Positions 36,611 through 46,525 are shown, numbered from the stretch's first letter. The stretch is 64,000 nucleotides of DNA from Sporofaciens musculi (GCF_009830285.1 NZ_WUQX01000001.1:2728501-2792500), one strand, 5' to 3'. The notes: generated from the sequence alone by a model not told the origin. Numbers and translations: made by a program.

Positions 36611-38008
36611 CTAACACCGAAAACACCCCTCCAAGATCTTAACCGCCTCCCTAATCTGCTCCTCTGTCAGATTCGCATATCCCAGTAATATCGTCGCCTT
36701 TTCCTCTCCTGACTTAAGAATCCGGTAATCCGACAGCCCATACACCCGTACGTCCTTCTTAGCCGCCCTTTGAATCAGTTCTTCCTCCGACAGCCCATTT
36801 TGAAATGTCAAAAGAAGATGGACTCCTGCATGTTCCCCTGAAACCGTCAGGATATCCGACATACCCTTAAGCCCCTCCAGCAGCACATCATGGCGGCTCT
36901 TATACAGAGCCCTCGTCTTGTTGAGATGCCGTTCGTAATACCCATCCTCCAGAAATCTCTGCATAATCAACTGGTCTACCTTGGAAACGGTAGTATGTAT
37001 GAAATCATTCTTTCTCTCATATTCCTCCATCAGCGGCTCAGGAAGCACCATATAGCTAAGCCTGATTGCCGGCGCCACCGACCTTGAAAATGTCCCTAGA
37101 TAAATAACTTTTTCATGGGCATCATACCCCTTTAGCGCAGGAATGGGTTTTCCCTTATAACGGTACTCACTGTCATAGTCATCCTCCACTATGTACCGTC
37201 CCTTCCCCTTCTTTGCCCACCGCAGCAACTCCATCCTCCGGTTAATCGGCATCACAATCCCTGTGGGATACTGATGAGAAGGAGTCACATAAGCAATATC
37301 TGCCCCTGACTCCTCCAATTCACGAATCTTTATTCCATTTTTATCCAGAGACACGGGATGAGTCTCATAGCCTAATGCATTTGCCATATGATACGCCTGC
37401 TTGTAGGCAGGATCCTCAAAGGCTATCCTATGCTCTTTCCCTAAAACCATGCTAAGAAGCATCAAGATATAGTCGCTTCCCGCGCCCACAATAATCTGCT
37501 CAGGGGAGCAGTTCACTCCTCTCGCCTGGTGAAGATAACTGCTTATGGCGCAGCGGAAGCCATACTCTCCTTTGGAATCTCCACAGCGGAATAATTCCGT
37601 CCGGTCATCCATCAAAATATCTTTGGATAGCTTCCGCCATGCATTATACGGAAAACTCCTTAAGTCCACCCCATTTGGCGAAAAATCAAACTGAAACTTC
37701 TTCTTTTCCTGCTTTGAGGGCTTTGCCTTAGGCTTCTCACTCTTAAGATGGTACAACTCCTCCGTCTGCGCCACAAAAAAGCCTCTGTATGGCTCTGACT
37801 CAATATACCCTTCCGACAAAAGCTGCTCATAGGCAAGCTCCACCGTACTTCTGCTGACCTCCAAATGTCTGGACAGGGAACGGGTTGAGGGAAGCTTCTC
37901 CTTATATCCAATCCTTCCGCTTTGGATGTCCCTCTTAATATAGTCGTAAATCTGTTCGTAAAGGGGAATCTTAGAATGGCTCTTAAGATTCATCGTCAAT
38001 TCATACAT
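36611..38008 (-). CDS. MocR/PdxR-type GntR-aminotransferase regulator lacking the PLP lysine
   Basis: 465 residues: an N-terminal GntR winged helix (IYDYIKRDIQSGRIGYKEKL, then PSTRSLSRHLEVSRSTVELA) and a fold-type I aminotransferase domain (about 110-465). VEDDYDSEYRYKG and QIIVGAGSDYILMLL fit the family. At the usual Schiff-base position the sequence is LGTFSRSVAPAIRLSYM, with AGG (Arg) where Lys is normal (GTFSKS). Covalent PLP binding would be lost, so this may sense another ligand or none. It starts three bases after the glnS stop codon with no good Shine-Dalgarno, suggesting translational coupling. Confidence 0.88.
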   Translation of the reverse strand: MYELTMNLKSHSKIPLYEQIYDYIKRDIQSGRIGYKEKLPSTRSLSRHLEVSRSTVELAYEQLLSEGYIESEPYRGFFVAQTEELYHLKSEKPKAKPSKQEKKKFQFDFSPNGVDLRSFPYNAWRKLSKDILMDDRTELFRCGDSKGEYGFRCAISSYLHQARGVNCSPEQIIVGAGSDYILMLLSMVLGKEHRIAFEDPAYKQAYHMANALGYETHPVSLDKNGIKIRELEESGADIAYVTPSHQYPTGIVMPINRRMELLRWAKKGKGRYIVEDDYDSEYRYKGKPIPALKGYDAHEKVIYLGTFSRSVAPAIRLSYMVLPEPLMEEYERKNDFIHTTVSKVDQLIMQRFLEDGYYERHLNKTRALYKSRHDVLLEGLKGMSDILTVSGEHAGVHLLLTFQNGLSEEELIQRAAKKDVRVYGLSDYRILKSGEEKATILLGYANLTEEQIREAVKILEGCFRC

Positions 38009-38011
38009 ATA

Positions 38012-39676
38012 TTATTTTGGCAGCTTAAACGAACTCTTCAAAGATACAATCCGGTTAAATACCAGCGCCTCCGGCGTCGAATCCTTAGAGTCTATACAGA
38101 AGTATCCGTTTCTCACAAACTGGAAGCTGTCGCACCCTCCTGCCTGTGCAAAGCTATCCTCCACATAACACTTGCGGACAGTCAAAGAGTTGGGATTCAG
38201 ATTCAAAGAGCCGTCCTCCTTGTTGTAAACTCCCTTCTCCTCATCCACCAGATTCTCATAGAGGCGTACCTCTGCCTGCCTTGCATAAGGCGCCGCTACC
38301 CAGTGAATCGTTCCCTTCACCTTCCGTCCGGTAAAGCCTGTACCGCACTTCGTCTCCGGATCGTAAGTACAGTGAACCACAGTCACATTGCCCTTCTCAT
38401 CCGTCTCATAGCCCACACATTTTACAAAATAAGCGTGCATGAGACGCACTTCATTTTCCGGAAACAGACGGAAATACTTCTTTGGAGGCTCAATCATAAA
38501 GTCCTCCCGTTCAATATAAAGCTCTCGGCAAAACGGCAGTTTGCGCATACCAAGCTCTGGATTCTCCAGATTATTCTCCACCTCCAGATACTCGGTCTCA
38601 CCCTCCGGATAATTGTCGATAATCAGTTTAATAGGGTCAAGCACCGCCATCATGCGGGGACGCTTAAGCTTCAAATCCTCTCGGATACAGTATTCAAGCA
38701 TAGCATAATCCACAGAGCTCTGGCTCTTAGATACGCCGCACATCTCGATAAACATCTGAAGGGATTCCGGCGTAAATCCCCTTCTTCTAAGCGCAGCTAT
38801 TGACACAAGCCTTGGGTCGTCCCACCCGTCCACAATACCGTCTGTTACCAGCTTCTTAATATATCGCTTTCCAGTCACCACATTGGTCAGATACAGCTTG
38901 GCAAACTCAATCTGGCGCGGCGCAGGGCTAAATTCACACTCCTTTACCACCCAGTCATAAAGGGGTCTGTGATCCTCGAACTCCAATGTACAGATAGAGT
39001 GGGTAATCTTCTCCACCGCATCCTCAATTGGGTGCGCGAAATCATACATAGGATAGATGCACCACTGATCCCCTGTATTATGGTGCGCCATATGGGCCAC
39101 ACGGTAAATGACCGGATCACGCATGTTGATGTTGGGGGACGCCATGTCAATCTTGGCCCGCAAGACCCTCTCCCCGTCCTTCACCTTTCCGTCCTTCATT
39201 TCCTCAAACAGACGCAGATTCTCCTCTGGGCTTCGGTCACGGTAGGGGCTGTTCTTCCCTGCCTCCGTCAATGTACCGCGGTATTCCCGAATCTCATCCG
39301 CGCTTAAGTCACAGACAAAAGCTTTCCCCTTCTTGATTAATTTTACCGCACATTGGTACATCACCTCAAAATAATCCGACGCAAAATACAGATGGTCCTT
39401 CCAGTCTGCGCCAAGCCATTTTACATCCTCCTTGATGGACTCTACGAACTCCATATCCTCCTTTGTGGGATTCGTGTCGTCAAACCGCAGATGAAAGGTT
39501 CCGTTATACTTCTTCGCCAAACCGGAATTCAGCAGAATGGACTTGGCATGTCCAATGTGAAGATAGCCGTTTGGCTCTGGCGGGAACCTGGTACATACTT
39601 CAGAATAAACTCCCTCGGCTAAATCCTTATCTATCTCCTGCTCAATAAAATTTTTGGAAACTGTTTCTTCTCCCAT
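38012..39676 (-). CDS. glnS: Glutaminyl-tRNA synthetase
   Basis: 554 residues, class Ib. The HIGH motif is in [20 protein letters not shown], with [10 protein letters not shown] following, and the anticodon-binding beta-barrels occupy the C-terminal part (about 340-554). The second class I motif, MSKRKL in E. coli, is here [10 protein letters not shown] before [10 protein letters not shown], a variant. It charges tRNA-Gln directly, so the amidotransferase route need not be the only one. AAGGAGG precedes the ATG. It heads a unit with the MocR-type regulator. Confidence 0.96.
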   Translation of the reverse strand: MGEETVSKNFIEQEIDKDLAEGVYSEVCTRFPPEPNGYLHIGHAKSILLNSGLAKKYNGTFHLRFDDTNPTKEDMEFVESIKEDVKWLGADWKDHLYFASDYFEVMYQCAVKLIKKGKAFVCDLSADEIREYRGTLTEAGKNSPYRDRSPEENLRLFEEMKDGKVKDGERVLRAKIDMASPNINMRDPVIYRVAHMAHHNTGDQWCIYPMYDFAHPIEDAVEKITHSICTLEFEDHRPLYDWVVKECEFSPAPRQIEFAKLYLTNVVTGKRYIKKLVTDGIVDGWDDPRLVSIAALRRRGFTPESLQMFIEMCGVSKSQSSVDYAMLEYCIREDLKLKRPRMMAVLDPIKLIIDNYPEGETEYLEVENNLENPELGMRKLPFCRELYIEREDFMIEPPKKYFRLFPENEVRLMHAYFVKCVGYETDEKGNVTVVHCTYDPETKCGTGFTGRKVKGTIHWVAAPYARQAEVRLYENLVDEEKGVYNKEDGSLNLNPNSLTVRKCYVEDSFAQAGGCDSFQFVRNGYFCIDSKDSTPEALVFNRIVSLKSSFKLPK

Positions 39677-39719
39677 ATTACTCCTCCTTGTAGATACTTA
39701 CATTCTGTCCCCTATCTTA

Positions 39720-40460
39720 TCATAAAAAATATGGCGAAACAAGGTGGTTTTCTAACCGCTTCTTCAGAATCAATAATGCCTGGGTAATGATTGCCGCGTG
39801 GTCTGCCGCCGTCATTCCCTGCTCTATTACAATATAATTCTGTTCCTGAATAACTCCGTCTGTTCTGATGTGTTCCTCAACCAAGGCTTTCGTTGCCAGC
39901 CCTTTGTCTTCATTTTCCAGAGATAAGGCATAACTGTTCGTTACCTTTCCGCCCTCCTGTTTAGAAGAAACCAGCTTTAGCCCCACCTTGCACCATGCGG
40001 CGTCTGCGGCGTCATCTCCTGCTTTGACCCTCACGTCTTTTTCATTCACAAGAGCCATATACGCTGTGGTGATGACTCTGGAGCGGGGATCTCTGTCATA
40101 GCTTCCGTAGGTGGCAAGCTGCTCCATCACAAGCCCTTTCACCCCTGTTTCTTCCTCCAGCTCTCTCCTGGCAGTATCTGATAAGTCCTCCCTCATATTG
40201 ACAAAGCCTCCTGGCAGCGCCCAGGTTCCGATGCAGGGGTGGTTACTCCGTTTTACCATGAGGAGACTTAAGCTTTCTAAGGATGGGGCAGGCTTTCCCG
40301 AATGGGCGAATATAAGTGCGTCTGTTGTACAGCTTGGGGATTCGTATTTTGTGGGGTCATATGCTTTTAGAAATTCCTCCAAAGTCTCCCCTTTAGCGTT
40401 GCGTTCTTCGGTCCCGCGAAAACGGGATATATCTTCTAAAAATGATGGCACGGTTCTCAT
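39720..40460 (-). CDS. Nudix hydrolase
   Basis: 246 residues. The Nudix box GGFVNMREDLSDTARRELEE, followed by ETGV, matches GX5EX7REUXEEXGU. The N-terminal extension (about 60 residues, FRGTEERNAKGETLEEFLK) and a long C-terminal part exceed a minimal Nudix domain, as in NrtR/ADP-ribose-type members, but no winged helix is obvious. AGGAGG abuts the ATG with no spacing. The GTG at 40451 has a better 9-base spacing and may be the true start. Confidence 0.88.
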   Translation of the reverse strand: MRTVPSFLEDISRFRGTEERNAKGETLEEFLKAYDPTKYESPSCTTDALIFAHSGKPAPSLESLSLLMVKRSNHPCIGTWALPGGFVNMREDLSDTARRELEEETGVKGLVMEQLATYGSYDRDPRSRVITTAYMALVNEKDVRVKAGDDAADAAWCKVGLKLVSSKQEGGKVTNSYALSLENEDKGLATKALVEEHIRTDGVIQEQNYIVIEQGMTAADHAAIITQALLILKKRLENHLVSPYFL

Positions 40461-40670
40461 CCTCCTAAAATCTAATTATAATGGCTGATATTCGGCTCCT
40501 CCGACAATATCAACATATCTGCTATTATATGCCATGCTTAGGTATCCTGTCAATTTATCACTCTTTATCGGAACATACTGCTTGCCACAGAACCCTAACA
40601 TTTAACATATAAAAATAAAGATATTCCAAAGAATCATTTCCTTGAAATATCTTTACTTTAATAGTCTCAA

Positions 40671-40743
40671 AGCTGCCTAGCGGAATCGAACCGCCGACCT
40701 CCGCCTTACCAAGGCGACGCTCTACCGACTGAGCCAAGGCAGC
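40671..40743 (-). tRNA. tRNA-Thr (anticodon GGT)
   Basis: Cloverleaf on the minus strand: acceptor GCTGCCT/AGGCAGC, D-arm GCTCAGTCGGTAGAGC, anticodon loop TTGGTAA giving GGT, and T-arm GGCGG-TTCGATT-CCGCT. The CCA end is not encoded. It sits between the Nudix gene and the wreck of a polysaccharide locus. Confidence 0.95.
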
Positions 40744-40827
40744 ATACATGTGATATGCAACATTGATACTATACAATATTTTGCCCCGTCTTGTCAATAT
40801 CCTTTTTTCTTTTTTCTACATTTTTTT

Positions 40828-41073
40828 CTACATTTTATTTAATATTTTGTTATAGTAATCCCCCCCCAAAGCATATGAACCGGAAAAACCTATTTTAATT
40901 AATCCAAAGCAATGCTGGGCGGGCAAAATAATTTTTCCGTTTAGGGCTTTTAGCTTTGTCCTATAACTTATTAAAACCGGAAAAAGCAACGCCGTTTTTA
41001 CAGGAAAATATTTAAGATTAAAATATAAAGATTTTGGTATACTAAAAACTACTAAAAAAAAAAATAGACTCAC
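40828..41073 (-). pseudogene. N-terminal fragment of a hexapeptide-type sugar O-acyltransferase
   Basis: The 81-residue frame contains PKSLYFNLKYFPVKTALLFP, then ISYRTKLKALNGKI and GLIKIGFSG, the conserved N-terminal stretch of polysaccharide-cluster LbH acyltransferases, which are about 190-220 residues long. The left-handed beta-helix that should follow is absent, the frame ending at KILNKM. It overlaps the end of the flippase chimera by four bases, as expected for neighbours in an old operon. It is a remnant of the eroded polysaccharide locus. Confidence 0.6.
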
Positions 41074-42521
41074 TTTCCTATCCCCTTTCTTCCTTTCGCC
41101 TGCTGAATCACAGCAAGCAAGGCAACGTACACAACCCCTCCTATAAATATCTTTGTCATAACATTCAGTAATTCTGAGGCTATGGGTAAATGAATGCCTT
41201 TAACTGCTAAAAACATAATCATCCCAATCACATACATATAACCGTCCTTCATGACATATTTCATCACTTGAACGTCAGACGATATCCGAATCACTTGGTA
41301 GCCGCACACAACAATCTCTGTAAAAAGGGTAGCGATTGAAGCGCCAACTGCGCCTAGTCTGGGTATCATAACAGCATTTATAACCAGATTCAAACCTGCA
41401 CCTATGAAAATAGACTGAATATAGATACCGTCTCTCTTTTTGGGTATTAAAAACTGAGTCTTCATAACATTTCCAATTCCTACAAAAAAACAGCTCGGCA
41501 AAAGAAAGTATAAAACATCTATACTCTTTTCAAACCCCTCTCCCAAAAATACCGGTACAAATTCAGAACAAACTGCCATGATTCCAAAACAAATACTAGT
41601 CATGACAAAATTTATCAGCGTAACACTATTTGAAAACACTCTTTCCATTTCTGATTCTTTTGACTTTGAATTCAAATATGATATGCGGGGCAAGGCAACG
41701 GTTCCCAACGCCGTGACAAACATAATGGGAATAGCCTTTAATTTATCAGCGCTTTCATAATAACCAACTTCAACGCTAGAAGAAATAAGCCCAATCATCA
41801 CCTTGTCCATCATATTATATAAGCTGACCCCCAAAACAGGAATAAACAAAATAAAGTTTGGGGCAATATGCCTTTTTATCTCTTTCCAACCAGGTTTTAC
41901 AAGCCTAATCCTGCCCTTCAAAAAGGGCCAGATTGAAAGCTGCGTAAGCAAATAAGAAACAACTGTAATCCATACATATATAATCAGGTCATCTTTTTCC
42001 CTTATAAAAGTTAAAATCAACACAGTAGTACAAAGTTTAATCACCGTATTGCGAATAACCGTGATTTTAAATTCCTCCATTCCGAAGAAGAACCAATTAA
42101 TATCGAACAGATATGATAACAAGTAAACTCCAAACACACAGGAAACCGTCGTTTTCGCTATACTGACACAATACCAGCCATATACAGATAATACCAATAT
42201 TCCTGCCAATACCTGCATGATATATATGTTTACGAACAGACTGGATAACCTGTTGATCTCCCCTTTATTCATGGCAATCTCCTTTAAACATCCCATTCCT
42301 TTGGAAACATTAAATCCAAATAAGTTCGTATAACAGAACTTAGAATATTTATCCTCAAAATGAGAGAACTCTACCTGGGCAGCATTTAATGCACAGGGAT
42401 ACAAATACGTATACCCTCCGTACTTGCCCACACAAATATGATTCGACTCATATTTTTTATCGTCCCCATAACACTCAATATCCTCATATTTCATTTTCCA
42501 AAACTCGTCATCGTCATCCAA
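41070..42521 (-). pseudogene. Chimera: DUF2264 C-terminus fused in frame to an N-terminally truncated Wzx-type flippase
   Basis: Residues 1-75 (DDDDEFWK, GKYGGYTYLYPCALNAAQVE, KFCYTNLFGFNVSKG) match the C-terminal part of DUF2264 proteins of polysaccharide clusters. From about residue 78 (LKEIAMNKGEINRLSSLF) it matches polysaccharide flippases after their first two helices, and continues through about ten more to the normal end. The first 60 or so flippase residues are missing. A deletion joining two genes explains this. The product may be membrane-inserted but is unlikely to be a working flippase. Confidence 0.8.
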
Positions 42522-43247
42522 ATAAAGAAAAATAAAAAATTTAAATGCCCAATAAGGAGAGCCATTTCTGCAAACTTTTTCGCTCTCGAAGAAAAAGCTT
42601 CACATATTTCGGTATCTTCTCCTTCCATTAGCGAGCAATAAATCAAAGAATAAAAATGAAAGGCAAAGCTGTTATAATAATCAATGCGGCTAGACTCGCC
42701 GTCGCTATAAATTCCATCGCCCCTATAAATTCATTAATCTGCTTCTGCCAGCCTTTTATTCTATCCCAGTCTAAAGGACTTAAATCTAATTTGTATAAGA
42801 GTACATGCACTAATAGTTGGAAGAAAAGCCAGTTATTCTTGGGCAGCTCTACCTTCTCAATACTACCGAGCCATTCCCTTATATGTTCAGAATTCTTCCT
42901 CCAGAACTCTGTTGGAATGAAGCGTCTGTTTTTAAATAAAAAAATGCTATGGAAAACATTTCCACATGCATTTGATCCATATTGTCTTTTATTCCCCAAA
43001 AATATTTATTTTCAGGATTCACTCCTTTTGCAATCGTCTCAAGGGCATAGTTCAGACGATTTCTGTTGGGCGCATTATAAATTAAGGGTCCAAGTCCAAG
43101 CAGCATTCTGGAAAAACATTCTAATCCAATCACCTTCTCATCATAAACAGAAAGAAATTTTTCATCAAATGAATCAAATTCCTGTCCAAAAAAAGGCTGA
43201 AGCATTCTCTCCAGCAAGTCTAGCATATATCTCTTATCTTCACACAT
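42479..43247 (-). pseudogene. DUF2264 gene with three frameshifts
   Basis: From ATG 43247 (AAGGAG seven bases upstream) the frame reads MCEDKRYMLDLLERMLQPFF with FSRMLLGLGPLIYN, a DUF2264 hallmark. The alignment then changes frame three times, at T5 (42929-42933), AAA (42727-42729) and AAA (42572-42574), each one base short. Reading through gives NRRFIPTEFW, NWLFFQLLVH, RGDGIYSDGES, YNSFAFHFYSLIY and CRNGSPYWAFK, all family-like, and runs into the chimera above. DUF2264 proteins are believed to be hydrolases or lyases acting on polysaccharides. Either true decay or homopolymer errors. Confidence 0.78.
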
Positions 43248-43257
43248 ATAAACTCCT

Positions 43258-43455
43258 TTATCCAACCATTTTAATCAGGCAGAAAATGATTCTCCATTTG
43301 ATGGTTATTCCTGTAATCTCATAATTTGAAACATAATACCTGGCGTTGAATCTTTTGCAAAAGGCTTTGAATTCCCTTACTCTTTTTATCCAACTGATTT
43401 TTCTATTCCTATACATAGACTTTTTGTTTGATTTTCTTTTGTGATTTTGCAACAA
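43258..43455 (-). pseudogene. 3' end of an unidentified gene truncated at the repeat boundary
   Basis: The frame gives KAFCKRFNARYYVSNYEITG and ends seven bases before the Shine-Dalgarno of DUF2264, operon-style. Its first 14 codons lie inside the 154-bp repeat, so the true coding part begins near 43412. I cannot name it. It looks like the tail of a polysaccharide-locus gene whose 5' part was replaced when the repeat arrived. Confidence 0.4.
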
Positions 43456-43566
43456 ATTTTTACAAAAGTAAATTAAGTGTTGATTTATTAGTTTTAGGTG
43501 GTTATAATAATTATGCTGTTAAAGCAAAAAATCGCAGAGTATTCTACTCTGCGATTTTTATAATTA
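43413..43566. repeat. 154-bp direct repeat, copy 1 (left end of the polysaccharide locus)
   Basis: Identical to 62942-63097 except for two one-base homopolymer length differences and two substitutions in the hairpin loop. It carries a plus-strand promoter (TTGATT 43480-43485, 17 bp, TATAAT 43503-43508) and a hairpin (43532-43554). It lacks the second 23-bp inverted repeat that copy 2 has on its left side. Confidence 0.95.
43526..43560 (-). terminator. Terminator of the polysaccharide operon (hairpin of repeat copy 1)
   Basis: TCGCAGAGTA (43532-43541), TTC and TACTCTGCGA (43545-43554) form a perfect 10-bp stem with A-rich left and T-rich right flanks, so it can terminate in both directions. 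It begins 43 bases after the stop codon of the last operon gene. Confidence 0.85.
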
Positions 43567-43596
43567 TTACAATCAGACATCATACCGTCTTCCACA

Positions 43597-45273
43597 TTAC
43601 AATTCTTCCACCCTGCAAGAATGTTTTTTCATCCTCCTGTCATAGCTAATCCCAACAGCCAAAACCCTCCCCTCAAACTTCGGCTTTTCCCCCAATTTCC
43701 CCTGAAAACGAAGGACATACCTTTTATCTCTAATCTGCCTAATTGCCTCCTCTGGCTTTCCATCAACCTTCAATTCCAGAATCAAAGCGTCTCCCCTTCT
43801 ATGCTGCGGATAGAATATAAAATCCACATACCCCTTTCCCGCCTTATCCTCTCTCTCCACACGATACTCATCTCTCGCAGACAGATAGACCAGATTCACA
43901 AGGGCAGACAGTTCAGTCTCGTGATTATACGATAAGATCGGCGACTCCGTATCATGTGCAAATTCCAAAATCTGGGCCATTATCTTTGTATCGCCTGCCA
44001 GCGTAGCCGCAAGCATCTTCTCCGACTGCCTTGCCAGACTATAAACGTATCCAAGACTTTCCTTTGACAATAACAATTCGTCAAATCTGTCCATCAGCTC
44101 CTTGTTGGGAATGAACACCCTGCCAGACCCATCTTCATAAGTCAACAAACCGTAAACAACCATAGCTGAATAGATCTGGTCTTTTGTATCCAACCTGGCC
44201 GCAGTCGCCGCGTACTCCTGTATCCTGGCCTTCACACCTTCCCCGGACACCATCAGCACAAGATCATCTCTGATATCTTTAACATTATTTTTGATATAGT
44301 AATAGCACTCCTCATACGGACCGGAACCCGTCCAATAGCTTTTCAACTGATTATCCGTCAAAGCGCACACAACAGAACGGGGATTATAAAGTCTCTCGCC
44401 AACCGCCGTATAATAGCCGTCATACCAAAACCGCAGGTCATCCCGCGAAATCTTCGGTATCCTTGTAGTCTGTATATATATCTCAAATAGCCGGTCAACC
44501 TCTTTTTCCAAGAATCCGAAATATTCACCATACAATTCAGACGCAGCCATACTATATTCCTTGAACATGTTAATCTCTGAACCGCTGGAATATTTCGCTA
44601 TTGGCAGAACTCCAGTCATATAAGCAAATTCTATATACGCCTTGTCCTTAAGCAGAGCCTTCAAAAGCCTCAGGAATTCCTGCCTATCCCCTTCGGAAAT
44701 AAACGGCATATGAAATGCAGCATCCCACTCGTCGAACACGAACACAAACCTTTGCCTTGTCTTCTGAAAAATCTCTGTCATGATATCCCAGACTGCTTTG
44801 GATGTATCTGAAACAATTTCCGGATATGCAGAACTTAAATCTTCCTTTAATCCCTCTAAAATTCTCGTAATGTATTCATCAAAGCAGGAACATCTCTCCG
44901 GAATCTCACTAAAATCAATATAGACCACCGGATATCTGTTCATACACTCCCGAACCTGCTCTTTGTCTATGCCGAATTGAGCCGGGGTGCTTGTGTCCCC
45001 ATCCGTCCGTCCTTCCTTTCTGTCTGACAGAATATTCAAACCTTCAAATATGGGCGCCCCGTCCGCTGTTCTTCCAAAAAAAGCGGCAACCATATCTGCC
45101 ATCACACTCTTGCCAAACCTCCTCGGCCTGGTAATGCAGACATATTTCTGCCCGTCTATGCTGACTGCCGAAATTAACTCTGCAATCATCAAAGATTTAT
45201 CAACAAAAAATCGAGTCCTCACAATATCCTTATAACGCTCTGACGGAACAATGCTGTCTAAAAACATCCCCAT
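43597..45273 (-). CDS. AAA-ATPase with C-terminal PD-(D/E)XK nuclease-like domain
   Basis: 558 residues. The N-terminal AAA-like domain (about 1-330) has FVDKSLMIAELI, CITRPRRFGKSVMADMVAAF (GKS P-loop variant) and FVFVFDEWDAAFHMPF (Walker B). The C-terminal domain (about 470-558) has KAGKGYVDFIFYP and ALILELKVDGKPEEAIRQI, the D and ELK of the PD-(D/E)XK fold. These proteins are abundant in Lachnospiraceae and of unknown role, often linked with mobile or defence regions. It lies 72 bases after the last glycosyltransferase, and the repeat's terminator follows, so it may be the last gene of the operon. AGAGGAGG precedes the ATG. Confidence 0.85.
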   Translation of the reverse strand: MGMFLDSIVPSERYKDIVRTRFFVDKSLMIAELISAVSIDGQKYVCITRPRRFGKSVMADMVAAFFGRTADGAPIFEGLNILSDRKEGRTDGDTSTPAQFGIDKEQVRECMNRYPVVYIDFSEIPERCSCFDEYITRILEGLKEDLSSAYPEIVSDTSKAVWDIMTEIFQKTRQRFVFVFDEWDAAFHMPFISEGDRQEFLRLLKALLKDKAYIEFAYMTGVLPIAKYSSGSEINMFKEYSMAASELYGEYFGFLEKEVDRLFEIYIQTTRIPKISRDDLRFWYDGYYTAVGERLYNPRSVVCALTDNQLKSYWTGSGPYEECYYYIKNNVKDIRDDLVLMVSGEGVKARIQEYAATAARLDTKDQIYSAMVVYGLLTYEDGSGRVFIPNKELMDRFDELLLSKESLGYVYSLARQSEKMLAATLAGDTKIMAQILEFAHDTESPILSYNHETELSALVNLVYLSARDEYRVEREDKAGKGYVDFIFYPQHRRGDALILELKVDGKPEEAIRQIRDKRYVLRFQGKLGEKPKFEGRVLAVGISYDRRMKKHSCRVEEL

Positions 45274-45345
45274 ATTTAAGACCTCCTCTTTATGACTGAT
45301 GATAACATGGCCATGGGATGTTTACAAGAAAAAGTTCGTCCCTTC

Positions 45346-46525
45346 TCACTTTGCCTTCCATCGTTCCATATTGCACAGCGCCCTCCAGGCCGTATACTTT
45401 CCCTTCAAAAAAGCATCCACATACTTCCGTTCTTTTTCATTGAGGAATACCTCATATTCCCCGGTAATCCTGCAAAGCAGCCGCCTAACCGTATAACACC
45501 CCAATTCAAAGGCCAACGGATGATATTTTTTATTCATCCGGTAAAACACAATCACCCCAAACTCGCGTATTGTCAACTTCAAAATATTCACGTCAACCTT
45601 TATCTTCTGACGATACATAAATTCCAGCGTCGCATACGCAAGGAATACATGGTCAAGCCCCTTGGGATTCACTTCCTTAGTTCCCCAGGTATGCAGAATT
45701 GATGTCGGATTATCTTTCCTATAACGATATAAGGGTAAATCAACATACTCAAACGTCTCCGCCATATAGAACAATAAATGTGCAATCATCATATCCTCAT
45801 AAAGATACCCTGCCGGAAAACGAATCTCTTCCCACATCTCCCTTTTATAAACCGCACCCCACGCATACGTAAAACTTAGCATATCCTCCCCCTAATCCGT
45901 TATGATAGCTGGATTTTACCCGTCGGTACCTTCCGGACGGGAGTGTCGTACCGTCCGAATACATCTGATAAAAATCAGCCTTTACAATGTCAGCCTTGGC
46001 CTGTGCCGCTTTCTGCATTAAGACCTGGATATAATCCTGCTCTACACAGTCATCCCCATCCACAAAACTGATATACCGTCCTCTTACCTTCTCCAATCCT
46101 GCATTTCTTGCACAGGAAAGCCCCTTATTCTCCTGATGCACAACGCTGACCATTGGATAATTTTCGGCATACTTATCGCAAATCATCCCCGACGAATCCA
46201 CTGAACCGTCATCCACCAGAAGCACTTCATAGACGAATTCCGTCTTTTGGTCCATCAATGACTGAATACACTGGCCAATGTATTTTTCAATATTATATAC
46301 CGGCACAATCACGGATACATCCACTTGTGAATCTACTTCCCTATTCTTCCATGTATATTCATAGGGAAATTGATAAGAATATCCCAGAATTTCCGCCTTT
46401 TTTATCAAAGCTTCAATAGCACAGTCTCTCTCAAAATCCCCCCCCTTATATTTATAAGCCATATCGGTATACTCGGCCAAAAGCCAGACAAGCGCTCTTT
46501 TCACGCTTCTCTTAATTACGCCCAT
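45346..46525 (-). pseudogene. Family 2 glycosyltransferase split by a frameshift at a G5 tract
   Basis: The first frame (46525-45845) has a helical leader and the GT-A core: VSVIVPVYNIEKYIGQCIQS, VLLVDDGSVDSSG and ISFVDGDDCVEQDYI. The second (to 45346) continues with FTYAWGAVYKREMWEEIRFP and LYEDMMIAHLLFY, the C-terminal half of the same family. Frame changes at a run of five C on the plus strand (45888-45892). Four would give the continuous reading GLGEDMLSFTYAW. It may be a decayed gene, a phase-variable one, or an error. It adds a sugar to the repeating unit if expressed. Confidence 0.85.

Noticed and set aside
37922..38803. 293-codon open frame on the plus strand
   Set aside because: It is the reverse complement of glnS, with no ribosome site and no recognisable domain.
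39677..39719. T-box leader upstream of glnS
   Set aside because: The gap to the Nudix gene is only 43 bases and holds just a ribosome site; there is no room for a T-box.
40558..40797. 79-codon frame on the minus strand
   Set aside because: It reads through the tRNA-Thr gene; the cloverleaf is unmistakable and the peptide is meaningless.
40671..43412. tRNA-Thr as the attachment site of an integrated island
   Set aside because: The tRNA 3' end faces away from the accessory region, no duplicate of it is found, and no integrase is present.
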